DNA of 64,000 nucleotides from Terriglobia bacterium (GCA_020073385.1 JAIQFH010000021.1:1-64000); one strand, 5' to 3'. Positions 26,853 through 36,401 are shown, numbered from the stretch's first letter. Numbers and translations are program-made. The notes: generated by a model from the sequence alone, not told the origin.

Positions 26853-27971
26853 TTAGTCCTTTGTGTGTGGATCAAAAGCATCACGCAATCCATCACCAAT
26901 GAACGAGATGGCGAGTACAATGATGGTGAGTACGATGGTGGGCAAGAGGACGTTCCAGGGATGAATCTCCAGCGTATCAGCTCCATCTGCAATCATCAAA
27001 CCAAGACTTGATCCTGGCGGTCTCACACCTAGACCAAGCAAGCTGAGGCCCGACTCGCCGATAATCGTACCGGCAATATTCAGTGTTGAGGCAATAAATA
27101 CGATGCTGAAGATATTTGGAATGATGTGGCGCAAAATAATACGTACATCACTTGTACCTGCTGAGCGGGCAGCCTCGATAAATTGCTGTTGTTTGAGTTG
27201 GAGCGTCTGACCACGTACATACCGCGCCATCAATGGCCACGATACCAGAGCCAACGCAAGTGAGACAATCACGAGGGGACCATTACCGTTGGCCAAAAAT
27301 GGGCCGACCACTGGTAAACTTCCGAAGTAGTCGCTTGCGCTCTGCCCGAAGATACCTGTGAGCAGGATGGCGAAGAGCAGGCCCGGAAAGGCGAAGATGA
27401 GATCGGTAAAACGAGCCAGGATTGTGTCGGTCCATCCTCCATAGTAACCTGCCAACACACCAACAAGGACACCAACTACCACATCTACAATCTCGACGAG
27501 GAGAGCGACGATGATTGAAATGAGTAACCCTTGCATCAAGCGAGCCAGGAGATCGCGCCCCAGGTTGTCTGTCCCGAGCCAGTATTGTGCTGATGGTCCC
27601 TGGTTTTGACTACTCAATTGCTGGTAGTCATAGCTGTGGTAAATAGCCGGGCCGATTGGAGTGCCAAAATCACTTTGATAGGTACCGCCAATGTGTTTAT
27701 AGATTGGTGGACCCCCACTAGCCAGGAGGACCAGGAATATAAGTGCTCCCACGCTTATCATAGCGCGAGTATCGCGCCGGAAACGCAGCATGGACTCTTG
27801 AAATGGACTGAGCGACTTCCTGGCCTTTCTATCAGTTTGTGTTTGCAGGATGCTTTCTGATGTTGCAGGGATGTCTTGTAGATCAAGGAAATCTGGTGCC
27901 GGAATAATGCCTGCGTTGGCATTGGAAGTATCTTTGGCAACAACTTCTGGCTCTTTATCGCTCGTATCCAT
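26853..27971 (-). CDS. Oligopeptide/dipeptide ABC transporter permease, DppC/OppC type
   Basis: A 372-residue inner-membrane permease. After a long cytoplasmic N-terminal extension, a membrane helix lies at MISVGALIFLVLLASGGPPI. The binding-protein-dependent permease core follows, with the EAA loop at FIEAARSAGTSDVRIILRHI. The C-terminus FIGDGLRDAFDPH is typical of DppC/OppC proteins. The start at 27971 has AAAGGA six bases upstream. It is the third gene of an operon after the binding protein and the DppB-like permease. No ATPase genes follow in this direction, so they must lie elsewhere if the importer works. Confidence 0.9.
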   Translation of the reverse strand: MDTSDKEPEVVAKDTSNANAGIIPAPDFLDLQDIPATSESILQTQTDRKARKSLSPFQESMLRFRRDTRAMISVGALIFLVLLASGGPPIYKHIGGTYQSDFGTPIGPAIYHSYDYQQLSSQNQGPSAQYWLGTDNLGRDLLARLMQGLLISIIVALLVEIVDVVVGVLVGVLAGYYGGWTDTILARFTDLIFAFPGLLFAILLTGIFGQSASDYFGSLPVVGPFLANGNGPLVIVSLALALVSWPLMARYVRGQTLQLKQQQFIEAARSAGTSDVRIILRHIIPNIFSIVFIASTLNIAGTIIGESGLSLLGLGVRPPGSSLGLMIADGADTLEIHPWNVLLPTIVLTIIVLAISFIGDGLRDAFDPHTKD

Positions 27972-28012
27972 CTTCATTCCTTTCTTTCTTCATGGTCTAT
28001 TGAGATCTACTG

Positions 28013-28969
28013 CTATTCAGTTTTAATGCGTGGATCAACGAGGAGGTAGAGCACATCGGCTATCAAGTTTCCCAGGACAACGCCTATTGCAATTAAAATT
28101 GTTGTTGCTTGAATAACCGGGTAGTTGCGCTCAAATACAGAATTCACCGTTATACGTGCGACACCTGGAATGCCAAAAATTGTCTCAATGAAAAACGATC
28201 CGGTTACCAGAAGTCCAAGCAATAAGCCAATAACGGTAATAAGAGGTATGATGGCATTTCGCAATGCATGGCGATAAATAACAACCCGTTCTCGCAATCC
28301 TTTTGCTCTTGCTGTACGTATATAATCCTGACGCAACACCTCTAACAAGGTCGTGCGAGTAAGGCGTGCGTAATAGGCGTAGCCTGCCGCTCCATAGGTG
28401 AGAATCGGTGCAAGTTTATACTGAATATCACTCCAACTATATTGCCAGGGAGTGCCCCACCCGATGACCGGCCAACTTATGCCGGCATTGTTCAGCCATA
28501 AAATCAAGATCTGGACGAAGACTGCCAAAATGAAGACAGGCAGTGCATAGAGGGTGAGTGCAGCACTCATATTGAGCGTATCAACCCATGTATTCGCCTT
28601 TAACGCGGACCAGATACCGACTGGTACGCCCAAGAGCAAAGTCACGATCGTTCCCCAAAACGCTAGCTCGACTGAAATAGGTACGCCATCTTTGATAATA
28701 TCCCACACGGCTCGCTGTTGGGGGTGGAATGATGTTCCAAGGTCAAATCTCGCCAGACGAGTGAGAAAATTGAAGTACTGTTGATACCAGGGCAGGTCAA
28801 ACCCATAGACATGGCGTAATTGTTGCCAGGTTTGATAGTCGAAATGCTCACCCATCATTTCTTTTATAGGGTCACTGGGTGCAAAGTAACCTAGCATGAA
28901 GGTGATGAAGGTAACACCAAGAACGATGAATAGTAATCCAATCAAGCGTTTGATCAGAAATTGCATCAT
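28013..28969 (-). CDS. Oligopeptide/dipeptide ABC transporter permease, DppB/OppB type
   Basis: A 318-residue permease with six membrane helices. The N-terminus FLIKRLIGLLFIVLGVTFIT is the classic DppB start. The EAA loop is DYIRTARAKGLRERVVIYRH and the C-terminus ends ADVLYLLVDPRIK. It lies between the substrate-binding protein and the DppC-like gene, with gaps of about 200 and 40 bases. An AGAGGA site lies upstream of the ATG. With its partner it would form the membrane channel for peptides or similar solutes. Confidence 0.92.
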   Translation of the reverse strand: MMQFLIKRLIGLLFIVLGVTFITFMLGYFAPSDPIKEMMGEHFDYQTWQQLRHVYGFDLPWYQQYFNFLTRLARFDLGTSFHPQQRAVWDIIKDGVPISVELAFWGTIVTLLLGVPVGIWSALKANTWVDTLNMSAALTLYALPVFILAVFVQILILWLNNAGISWPVIGWGTPWQYSWSDIQYKLAPILTYGAAGYAYYARLTRTTLLEVLRQDYIRTARAKGLRERVVIYRHALRNAIIPLITVIGLLLGLLVTGSFFIETIFGIPGVARITVNSVFERNYPVIQATTILIAIGVVLGNLIADVLYLLVDPRIKTE

Positions 28970-29166
28970 GCGATGATCCTCTTTTCTCCTTAGAGAGGTC
29001 GCTGCGGCAGGGCAACCTCCTACGACACTCTCTACATGTGCGCTCTTTTCCCCAGATTGTCGTAAGTGAAAAGAGACGAGGAGAGCAACGAGGACGTTCA
29101 GCCCTCGCTGTCCCCCTCATAGGAAACTGTGATGACCAGAGCATACTGGCTCAATTGCGAACTCGC

Positions 29167-30876
29167 CTATTGAGCGAGGTAGATGTTGGCCCAGTCTTCT
29201 GTTGCTAGAGCACCCAGCGAGTTAATTCTCCAGTTTTGCAGTTTGGGGTTGACCGAGTACACGTAAGATGATTGGTACGTCGTGATCCAGCCTACATCAT
29301 TGACGATTTTCTGTTCGGCATCATTGTAGAGTTTTATGCGTGTCGCGTTATCACTCTCTCCATCGGCCTGGGCCATTTCAGCTTGTACAGCCTGTTGTTG
29401 CGCGGCATCGGACGAATTGTTCTGACCATAGTTAAACGTGTTGTGGTCAGTGCCTTTGCCGAAGAAGAGGGTCAGCCAGTCCTGTGGATCGGGATAGTCT
29501 GCTCCCCAGTTTCCATACCACATCTGTAATGGGCCACTATGCCCAACAGTGTCAGCTTCCTGCTTGATCAAATCCGTGCCATGAACACCGATCAGTTTGA
29601 CGGAGATGCCAAGCACTTGCTTCCATTCGTTCGCGATCGCTGAGATGGTATCTGCCCCAGCCTTGTAGTCGATAGAGTAGGTTATGCTGATGGAAGGCAG
29701 CTGACTCAAGCTGCTATAGCCAGCCTCCTGCAAACCTTGCTGCAAGAGCTGCTTAGCCTTTGCCTGGTCGCCTGTTGTACCCCTCACTCCAGCCGGCCCG
29801 GTCAGGTTCGGATTGTAGCCGGGTATGCCCTTGGGCACGATATGGTTGCTCGGAGTTACAAATTTTCCTATGATGTGATTGATGATCAGGTCTTTGTTGA
29901 TCGCGAGCGCGAAGGCCTGACGGATTTTAATGTTGTCCAGTGGCTTTGAGAGGTAATTCAGGCCAATAAATCGGCTCGCCAGAGCTGGAACCACCTGGTA
30001 ACCAGGTTTTGTTGCGGCAACCTCGTCCTGGCTGGGTGGAACGGGAGCAAGATCGAACTGACCAACCTGGAATGCCTTGTAGTTGCTATCTCTATCAGCA
30101 GCGATGATGTACTGAATTTCCGTGAGTTTGGGTTGGAAGCCGAAGTAATAGGGATTGGGCACAAGCACAAGACCCGTGGTATGACTATAGCTCTTCACCT
30201 TAAACGGTCCACAACCGCCGCCTTCCTCCAGGTGATCTGTCCATGTGTTGCCATATTTATCGATCAGCTTTTTCTCGACAACAAAGGAAGTGGAATAAGA
30301 CAATGCTCCCAGGAAATATGCTGCTGGTTTGCTGAGAACAATAGAGATGGTCTTGTCATCTTTGACGATCAGGCTGTCTCCAATGAGAGTGGGAATTGTA
30401 CCTGACGTAACCTTGTCAAAATCCTTGAGCAGCGAGAGATACACTCTGACATCAGATTGCGTGGCTGGCAGAAGGGTGCGGTTGATGCTGTAGGCCACAT
30501 CTGAAGCGGTAAGAGGCGTGCCATCGCTGAATTTGAGATTAGGCCTGAGCGTAAAGGTGTAAGTCAGGCCATCTGATGAGACCGAGTGGGAAGCTGCGAG
30601 TTGATCAATGATAGAGCCATCATCCTGGGTAGTTACCAGGCCATTAAAAATAATATTGTAGGGGTCTCCTAAACCACCAGAGGTAAGAGCTGGATCGAGC
30701 GAGTCAAAGTCACCCCCTTCTAGTGGTATGTGCAAGATTTGTTTATCAGCCGGTGCGGCGGCTGGATTTTTTTGCGTTGACGGAGTACTAGCGCCACCGC
30801 AGGCGGCGATAAAGAGAGAGAGTGCGCATAGAATACTCAACAGGCTTGCTAACCTCAACTTCTTCTTCGGTTGCAT
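29167..30876 (-). CDS. Peptide ABC transporter substrate-binding lipoprotein (SBP_bac_5)
   Basis: A 569-residue secreted lipoprotein. The signal peptide reads KKKLRLASLLSILCALSLFI with the lipobox IAAC, so the mature Cys is near residue 26. The family-5 core includes FDSLDPALTSGGLGDPYNII, TFTLRPNLKFSDGTPLTASD and RQAFALAINKDLII. The start at 30876 (MQPKKK) is chosen because AAAGGAG lies eight bases upstream; the longer frame from 30915 would put that site inside the gene. It is the first gene of the importer operon. It binds peptides or related solutes in the outer compartment. Confidence 0.92.
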   Translation of the reverse strand: MQPKKKLRLASLLSILCALSLFIAACGGASTPSTQKNPAAAPADKQILHIPLEGGDFDSLDPALTSGGLGDPYNIIFNGLVTTQDDGSIIDQLAASHSVSSDGLTYTFTLRPNLKFSDGTPLTASDVAYSINRTLLPATQSDVRVYLSLLKDFDKVTSGTIPTLIGDSLIVKDDKTISIVLSKPAAYFLGALSYSTSFVVEKKLIDKYGNTWTDHLEEGGGCGPFKVKSYSHTTGLVLVPNPYYFGFQPKLTEIQYIIAADRDSNYKAFQVGQFDLAPVPPSQDEVAATKPGYQVVPALASRFIGLNYLSKPLDNIKIRQAFALAINKDLIINHIIGKFVTPSNHIVPKGIPGYNPNLTGPAGVRGTTGDQAKAKQLLQQGLQEAGYSSLSQLPSISITYSIDYKAGADTISAIANEWKQVLGISVKLIGVHGTDLIKQEADTVGHSGPLQMWYGNWGADYPDPQDWLTLFFGKGTDHNTFNYGQNNSSDAAQQQAVQAEMAQADGESDNATRIKLYNDAEQKIVNDVGWITTYQSSYVYSVNPKLQNWRINSLGALATEDWANIYLAQ

Positions 30877-31004
30877 ATGTAGCATCTCCTTTGTCACGAA
30901 AAATACTTGCAACATGGTTGTGCTCTAATGTAAGATTCTCCAGGGCCGAACTTACTCTCAGGTATTCTCTTCCCAAAAGCACCTCCTTCGTTTTCCATAA
31001 AAAT

Positions 31005-31052
31005 GCGGCGTGGGTACCCTCCTGCCTTCAGGCGGAGGGAGGAAACGCCGCC
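31005..31052. repeat. Terminal hairpin at the 3' end of the IscB element
   Basis: CCCTCCTGCC (31017-31026), loop TTCA, then GGCGGAGGG (31031-31039) fold with one bulged T. A surrounding GCGGCG/CGCCGC pair extends the stem. The hairpin overlaps the last codons of the iscB-like gene. Such hairpins mark right ends of IS200/IS605-type elements. Confidence 0.6.
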
Positions 31053-31858
31053 TCCTTTCCTTGCTGATAGGTATAGCCATCACTGCGTGCGACAAGGACA
31101 CAGAAGCGATGATGAATGTCGGTGACGACGCCGTGCGCAGTGGTGATGTTGAAGGTACCACGGGTACGCACGGCGACTTTGCCGACATAGGTTCCCTGCT
31201 TGGTCCCACTTGTGACGACGGATCGCACGAGGTCACCCGTCTGGAACCCCTGCACCCGCTTGTGCTGTTTGGAGCCGGTACGCGGAAAACCGTACTTGTC
31301 CATGCGGCACATCTGCCTAGATCCGTGCCCAGTCGCTCTAATCTGCAATGGAACGACGTTCTTGATGATGAGGGACTCTGGTGTGCTTGTGCCCACACAC
31401 ACTGCATCCAACCAATGCGTTTTGGGCAGTTCTCGCGTGACTCGGTTGAACTTCGTGCGACCCCCTGTACCGCTTTCTAGTGGCAGTCCCAACGTCTGTA
31501 AATGACGGTAGAGTTCCCATCGTGTTGCGTTGACTCCCGCCGCATCTTTGAGCGGAGTCTTTGCCTGGGCGAGAATACGCTTGAGCACTTCTGGCTTCTT
31601 AGCAAGAAACTCCTTAGCCCAGACCACTTCACCCGTGGCATCGTTGACAATTGCCATGCCTGTGGTTTTGCTCCCAGGGTCAATCTTTAGTCGTAGTGGA
31701 GGCGTTGTTGGTGCCTCTACTACCTTTTTCAAAATGATGGTAAAAGGGTACTGCCGAAACACCGCTGCTTTTCCACTAGAAAGCAGTTTCCTTGCTCCTC
31801 CTGGGTGAACAGGTGCGAGCGAATGTTTGTTCGTATCCAAGACAAAGACTTTACTCAT
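31028..31858 (-). CDS. iscB: IscB-like protein lacking bridge helix, RuvC-II and HNH
   Basis: IscB is the transposon-encoded ancestor of Cas9. This 276-residue copy keeps the N-terminal PLMP domain (MSKVFVLDTNKHSLAPVHPG), RuvC-I (LRLKIDPGSKTTGMAI, Asp about 60), and the post-HNH part: KTPLKDAAGVNATRWELYR, GGRTKFNR, and RuvC-III in KTHWLDAVCVG (Asp about 151), followed by the C-terminal domain. Usual IscB proteins have about 400-450 residues. Here GEVVWAKE runs directly into FLAKKPEVLKRILAQAK, so the Arg-rich bridge helix, RuvC-II with its Glu, and the whole HNH domain are gone without a frame break. DNA cleavage is therefore unlikely; RNA or DNA binding may survive. Chance decay is the simple alternative. 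Confidence 0.85.
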   Translation of the reverse strand: MSKVFVLDTNKHSLAPVHPGGARKLLSSGKAAVFRQYPFTIILKKVVEAPTTPPLRLKIDPGSKTTGMAIVNDATGEVVWAKEFLAKKPEVLKRILAQAKTPLKDAAGVNATRWELYRHLQTLGLPLESGTGGRTKFNRVTRELPKTHWLDAVCVGTSTPESLIIKNVVPLQIRATGHGSRQMCRMDKYGFPRTGSKQHKRVQGFQTGDLVRSVVTSGTKQGTYVGKVAVRTRGTFNITTAHGVVTDIHHRFCVLVARSDGYTYQQGKEAAFPPSA

Positions 31859-31861
31859 GAC

Positions 31862-32170
31862 TCATCCTTTGTGTTGTGCCCATGAGGGCCTCTGGTGACC
31901 CAGGTAATGCTCACCTCGTCAACGTTGAGGGAAGGTTTAGCGTACAAGACACTGGCTTTACCCCGTCAACCGGTTTAATCCTGCACCGTAGAGGTCCAAG
32001 ATGGTGAAGCACTTGGACGTACCTAGTTTCTTCCCAAACGGAGCCCCGTTAGCCTCAAAGAGGCTAGTGGCTGAGACTGGTCAAGATGAGGCTTCCTCTT
32101 GCGAGCAAGCCTGTCCCCTTGCAGGGGGCGGGTTCCTGACAGTTATCAACTCTTTCGTCACATTGACCAA
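31862..32170 (-). ncRNA. Candidate omega RNA upstream of the IscB-like gene
   Basis: In IscB elements the guide RNA lies just 5' of iscB. This region, on the same strand and directly upstream, has several perfect stems: GTCCAAG/CTTGGAC (31994-32000, 32012-32018), TAGCCTC-AAA-GAGGCTA (32050-32066), GGCTT/AAGCC (about 32090-32112) and CCCCTTGCAGGGG (about 32116-32128). No ORF of note is present. The position and structure fit, but the identity is not proved by sequence alone. The guide end would lie at the upstream (higher-coordinate) edge. Confidence 0.55.
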
Positions 32171-32414
32171 CCGTGTAGTGAATCATACCACTTGAAGACT
32201 CTGTTGGCGAATGGTATTTGGGGCAAAAGAGCATCACGTTCCTTCGTGACTTTACCGAATATGGCCAGAAAGCTCCCGTGTGTATGATTATATCAAATCG
32301 CGTTCTAGTCGGTATGAATGCCTGTGTTCAACGGCGTCCTTACCCCAAATATGTTATGATTGAGTATCGTCAATTCGTTCCTGGCTGTCTAGTGTAGAGA
32401 GAAACGGGTGAACC

Positions 32415-33251
32415 ATGAGTGCCAATGAGTATGTCAAATTCTGGCACGATACTACGCTGAGCAATCTTGAGCTTCTGCGTGCTACCTATGTCACGCACTC
32501 CTTTGCTCCCCACGCGCACGAGGGCTATGTGATAGGCGTCATTGAACAAGGCGCAGAGCAGTTTGAATATCGGAGAAGCAGGCACATAGCGCCAACCGGA
32601 AGCATTGTGTTTATCAATCCTGGAGAAGTGCATACCGGTTCGTCCGCAACCGATCACGGTTGGACCTATAGGACGCTCTACCCACCGGTTGAGTTGTTAC
32701 AGCGTGCCGTGTGTGATCTCGCCGGTCGGCAGCGCGATATCCCTTTCTTTGCTGAACCTGTGGTTCATGATGCTGAGATGATGATGGAAATCTCTCTCGC
32801 ACATCGTGCCATAGAAGAACAAACGTCTGCCCTCGAAAGGGAAGCGCGGCTCTTATGGACGCTTGCCCGCTTAATTGTGCGCTATGCCGACGATCATCCG
32901 CGTCTGCGTCCACTCACGAAAGAGCATCTGGGCATCCAGCGCGTTCGCTCCTATCTCGAGGAAAACTACGCCGAGAACATCTCCCTCGCAGAGTTGGCCT
33001 CGATTGCTCATCTCAGCCCGTTTCACCTGCTCCGTTCGTTTAGAAACCAGGTGAATCTGCCTCCTCATGCCTATCAGATACAGATACGCATTACGCATGC
33101 CAAGCAGATGTTACGGATGGGTATGTCGTGCGTGGACACCGCACTCGCCGTGGGCTTTGCGGACCAGAGCCACTTCACCAAACACTTCAAGCGCATTGTC
33201 GGCGTGCCTCCCGGACTGTACGGCGGGGCTCACAAAAAAGAGCAATATTAG
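32415..33251 (+). CDS. AraC-family transcriptional regulator with cupin-like sensor
   Basis: A 278-residue regulator. Residues 1-150 form an AraC-type N-terminal beta barrel (FAPHAHEGYVIGVIEQG, VFINPGEVHTG). Residues about 175-270 hold the two helix-turn-helix motifs: ISLAELASIAHLSPFHLLRS and CVDTALAVGFADQSHFTKHF. The gene lies 16 bases upstream of azlC on the same strand. AraC proteins of this type commonly control adjacent azlCD exporters, so branched-chain amino acid sensing is a reasonable inference. Confidence 0.9.
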   Translation: MSANEYVKFWHDTTLSNLELLRATYVTHSFAPHAHEGYVIGVIEQGAEQFEYRRSRHIAPTGSIVFINPGEVHTGSSATDHGWTYRTLYPPVELLQRAVCDLAGRQRDIPFFAEPVVHDAEMMMEISLAHRAIEEQTSALEREARLLWTLARLIVRYADDHPRLRPLTKEHLGIQRVRSYLEENYAENISLAELASIAHLSPFHLLRSFRNQVNLPPHAYQIQIRITHAKQMLRMGMSCVDTALAVGFADQSHFTKHFKRIVGVPPGLYGGAHKKEQY

Positions 33252-33267
33252 ACAAGACAATCCTCTC

Positions 33268-33984
33268 ATGGCTGTCTATAATGGCGCTATGACAACGCTA
33301 CGTTCTGAATTCTTGCATGGTATCAGGGACGAACTTCCGATCCTGATCGGTGTGTTGCCTTTCGGTATGATCTATGGAGTGTCAGCGCTCAGTGCGGGTA
33401 TTCCGGCGAGTAGTGCGCAGGCCATGTCATGTATCGTCTTCGCGGGTTCGGCGCAATTCGTGATCGCCCAGCTCATTGCGACTGGCACGCCTTCACTTGT
33501 CGTCATCCTGACGGCCTTTATCGTGAATATCCGGCATATGCTCTATAGCGCTTCGGTGGCGGCCTACACCAGCAAGCTCCATCCTCTCTGGAAGTGGCTG
33601 CTGGCGTACCTCTTGACTGATGAGGCCTATGCGGTGGCCATCTCACACTATCAGAAGGCTGGAGATGACATGCAGAAGCACTGGTATTTTCTGGGAGCCG
33701 GGCTCGCATTGTGGACGACTTGGCAACTGAGTACGGCCGCAGGTATTTTCCTGGGAGGGCACATCCCAGCGAGCTGGTCACTTGACTTCGCAGCGACGCT
33801 CACCTTTATCGCGCTGGTTGTGCCTGCGCTCAAGGATAACGCCAGTACAGCTGCAGCGCTGACTGCCGCATTGACTGCGTTGCTTGCCATTGCACTGCCG
33901 CTGAAGCTAGGGATAGCCGTGGCGGCGCTGTTTGGCATGGCTGTTGGTCTCTCTCTGGAGATGAAGAAGAACAGGGACCGATAG
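33268..33984 (+). CDS. azlC: AzlC-type branched-chain amino acid exporter, large subunit
   Basis: A 238-residue membrane protein of the AzlC family. The signature stretch is LPFGMIYGVSALSAG, then CIVFAGSAQFVIAQLIATG and FIVNIRHMLYSASVA. About seven or eight membrane helices are evident. AzlC works with AzlD to export leucine-like amino acids and analogues. Start codons at 33268 and 33289 are both in frame and neither has a strong ribosome site; coupling to the upstream araC gene is possible. azlD follows 13 bases later. Confidence 0.9.
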   Translation: MAVYNGAMTTLRSEFLHGIRDELPILIGVLPFGMIYGVSALSAGIPASSAQAMSCIVFAGSAQFVIAQLIATGTPSLVVILTAFIVNIRHMLYSASVAAYTSKLHPLWKWLLAYLLTDEAYAVAISHYQKAGDDMQKHWYFLGAGLALWTTWQLSTAAGIFLGGHIPASWSLDFAATLTFIALVVPALKDNASTAAALTAALTALLAIALPLKLGIAVAALFGMAVGLSLEMKKNRDR

Positions 33985-33997
33985 CAAGGAGGAGGGG

Positions 33998-34330
33998 ATG
34001 TCACTGGGTTTACTGTGGATGACCATCATCATTGTGGGACTGCTGACCCTTGGTATTCGCCTGTCTTTCATCGTATTCATGCACAAGGCGCGGATCTCGC
34101 CAATGGTGCAGCAGGCTCTGCGCTTCGTACCTGTCGCTGTGCTGTCAGCGCTCATCGCTCCCGCGCTCTTCTTCCCTAGAGGCTCAATGGATCTCTCGCC
34201 TGGGAATATCCGGCTCATTGCGGGAGTACTGGCGATACTGGTAGCTTGGCGTACAAAGAATGTTCTGCTGACAATTGTCGTGGGTATGGCCTGCTTACTG
34301 ATCTTGCAGGCCTTTGTAGCACCTCGTTGA
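33998..34330 (+). CDS. azlD: AzlD-type branched-chain amino acid exporter, small subunit
   Basis: A 110-residue protein with four membrane helices (LLWMTIIIVGLLTLGIRLSF, FVPVAVLSALIAPALFF, LIAGVLAILVAWRT, LTIVVGMACLLILQAF). The size and the Arg in helix one match AzlD. It follows azlC, and a GGAGGGG ribosome site precedes the ATG. It completes a three-gene unit with the AraC regulator. Confidence 0.9.
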   Translation: MSLGLLWMTIIIVGLLTLGIRLSFIVFMHKARISPMVQQALRFVPVAVLSALIAPALFFPRGSMDLSPGNIRLIAGVLAILVAWRTKNVLLTIVVGMACLLILQAFVAPR

Positions 34331-34991
34331 GGATATAGCTGGCGAACTTCTTGAACACTAGTCAGGATGATGTGTCGAGGGCTGGGCGATCCTATGTGGT
34401 TATCTGGTGATAGGTTTCTCACAGGTTTGCCTGTTCGTCATCAGGTTTTTTGCCGTACTCTTCTCCGCCTCTTTAATAGAGAGGCACGTTGGCAGTATTC
34501 GCCGAGAGTGAGGGAGACCCTACACAGAACATTCGTATCAACCTTGTTCAGAAGCGCATCTCGACGGCTAAACATAAATTTCTTTCTTAAAATCGGAAAG
34601 GGTGCTCCCTAGACGCAGGCCACCCCTGCCCCTACGCGAGAACTGTTCCCAAGCGGTTTCCCAAAAAACTACCCGTGTAAGACCCTGGAGGCTCCCCACT
34701 GATAGGATCCGGACAGCCTCCACCTCGTCAACCGTGGTCTCATGACCCTGCCCTACTTGTAGCGGCAACCCTACTGTGAACACAGTATACCATTACATGT
34801 GTGTAAATTCTCTCGTGGATGAAGGCTTGCCGGATATGATAGTTCTCCTGGTTGTAGGGGGTCTTCTCAGGCATTAAAGATAACGGCAGTTTCTTACGAT
34901 ATGTATTATTGACCCTTTCGAAGAAGGAAAGGGCCATGCACAATCACTCCGAGATGAAACACAGACCTGCTCTGAGGAATTTGGATAAATA
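34331..34991. other. Intergenic region with a transposon-like relic
   Basis: The minus strand at 34568-34783 is open but lacks a family match: HETTVDEVEAVRILSVGSLQ and RRGRGGLRLGSTLSDFKKEI. The base pattern, with GGGGAGCCTC and CGCGTAGGGGCAGGGGTGG words, resembles the 3' ends of TnpB elements in related genomes as I recall them, but no TnpB core is present. The rest (34786-34990) is AT-rich leader sequence for the polysaccharide genes. Confidence 0.35.
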
Positions 34992-36401
34992 ATGAAAAGC
35001 CCAATACTTAGCGATCCGGTTGGGCCGGGGAACAAGAGACCGCATCTCCTGAAGAATGCGTTCCAGTGGGTGCAAATCAATAGCGTCATCTTAGTCAATG
35101 CCGGATCATTGATGGGTACCACGGTGATAACAGCGATGCTTGGCTTCATTTACTGGTGGCTTGCTGCACGGCAGCTCCCGCCGGAAGCCGTTGGATTGGC
35201 CTCCGCAGCTATCTCGGCGATGACACTGCTGGGAACGTTCGCCATATTGGGTCTGGGTACTCTCTTGCTCGGTGAGCTATCCCAGCGGCGGGGTAAAGAA
35301 GCTTCACTCATCAGCGCTGCTCTGATCCTGGTTGGGGGAGTGGGAGGGCTACTAGGCCTTGCCTTCGCAGTTGCCGCACCGCATATTTCAATCAGCTTCC
35401 AGATCCTGGCTGCAAGCATCGAAAACAGCGCGCTTTTTACCCTCGGCGTCAGCCTCACCGCGATTACCCTGGTTCTTGATCAGGCACTCATTGGGCTATT
35501 TCGCGGTGAACTGCAACTCTGGCGCAACACCCTGTTCGCTGTAGTGAAACTTGCTGCGCTCGCGATCGCCATCTTCTGGCTCGCGCACGTCACTGGGCTG
35601 ACGATCTATGCAACGTGGGTCGTTGGGGAGATCTGTTCGTTAGCCGCTTTAGCCGGGTATGCACTTGTGAAAAAGGGATGGGCTGGGAGAAACTATCTGC
35701 CACAGTGGGGATTAGTAAGAAAACTGGGGCTTCCCGCGCTCAAGCATCACATACTCAATTTAACACTGGATGCTCCTTCCCTGATTCTACCGGTGCTGGT
35801 GACAGTTCTACTTTCCGCGACAGTTAACGCCTGGTTTTACGTATCCTGGAATATTTCCAGTCTCGCAAATATTTTTTCATCTGCCCTCACGACGACGCTT
35901 TATGCCGTGAGTTCTGCACAGCCCAGTACGTTGGCACACAAGATGCGGCTGACGTTGAGCCTGGCATTCGTCGTCAGTGTCTTAGCTAGTGCAGTGCTGC
36001 TGCTTGGCACCAGGCAGGTCCTTGATCTCTTCGGCCATAGCTACGCTGAACAGGCAGCCTGGAGTCTTCGTATCCTGTCACTCGAATCGTTTCCCTTTAT
36101 CATCAAGAATCACTACATCGCGGTAAGCAGAATTCAAGGCCGTGTCACACACGCCGCACAACTCACAATCATTACCGGCATGCTTGAACTGGGAGGATCT
36201 ACACTTGGCGCACTTCTTGGCGGTGTAACCGGCTTAAGTTTTGGCTGGTTCTGTGCGATGTGCATCGAAGCACTGTTTATGTCTCGCACCGTATTCAAAG
36301 CGGCACAGCTCACGGCCCCACCCAGCACGCCTGGAACTTCCCACTTTGAGGGCTTTTCGGTAGGAGAAGGGAGAAGAAATCGCACATGTCTAGACGATTA
36401 G
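34992..36401 (+). CDS. Polysaccharide flippase-like membrane protein
   Basis: A 469-residue protein with about 12-14 membrane helices and no soluble domain. The N-terminal helices (GSLMGTTVITAMLGFIYWWL, ARQLPPEAVGLASAAISAMT) are typical of Wzx/MurJ-type exporters of the MOP superfamily. Such proteins flip lipid-linked sugar units across the membrane. The next genes encode a deacetylase and a glycosyltransferase, which supports a role in exopolysaccharide export. Its 3' end overlaps the deacetylase start by 16 bases. Substrate is unknown. Confidence 0.82.
   Translation: MKSPILSDPVGPGNKRPHLLKNAFQWVQINSVILVNAGSLMGTTVITAMLGFIYWWLAARQLPPEAVGLASAAISAMTLLGTFAILGLGTLLLGELSQRRGKEASLISAALILVGGVGGLLGLAFAVAAPHISISFQILAASIENSALFTLGVSLTAITLVLDQALIGLFRGELQLWRNTLFAVVKLAALAIAIFWLAHVTGLTIYATWVVGEICSLAALAGYALVKKGWAGRNYLPQWGLVRKLGLPALKHHILNLTLDAPSLILPVLVTVLLSATVNAWFYVSWNISSLANIFSSALTTTLYAVSSAQPSTLAHKMRLTLSLAFVVSVLASAVLLLGTRQVLDLFGHSYAEQAAWSLRILSLESFPFIIKNHYIAVSRIQGRVTHAAQLTIITGMLELGGSTLGALLGGVTGLSFGWFCAMCIEALFMSRTVFKAAQLTAPPSTPGTSHFEGFSVGEGRRNRTCLDD

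Noticed and set aside
34568-34783. A tnpB gene
   Set aside because: No RuvC motif or zinc finger is present; only weak similarity to element ends is possible.
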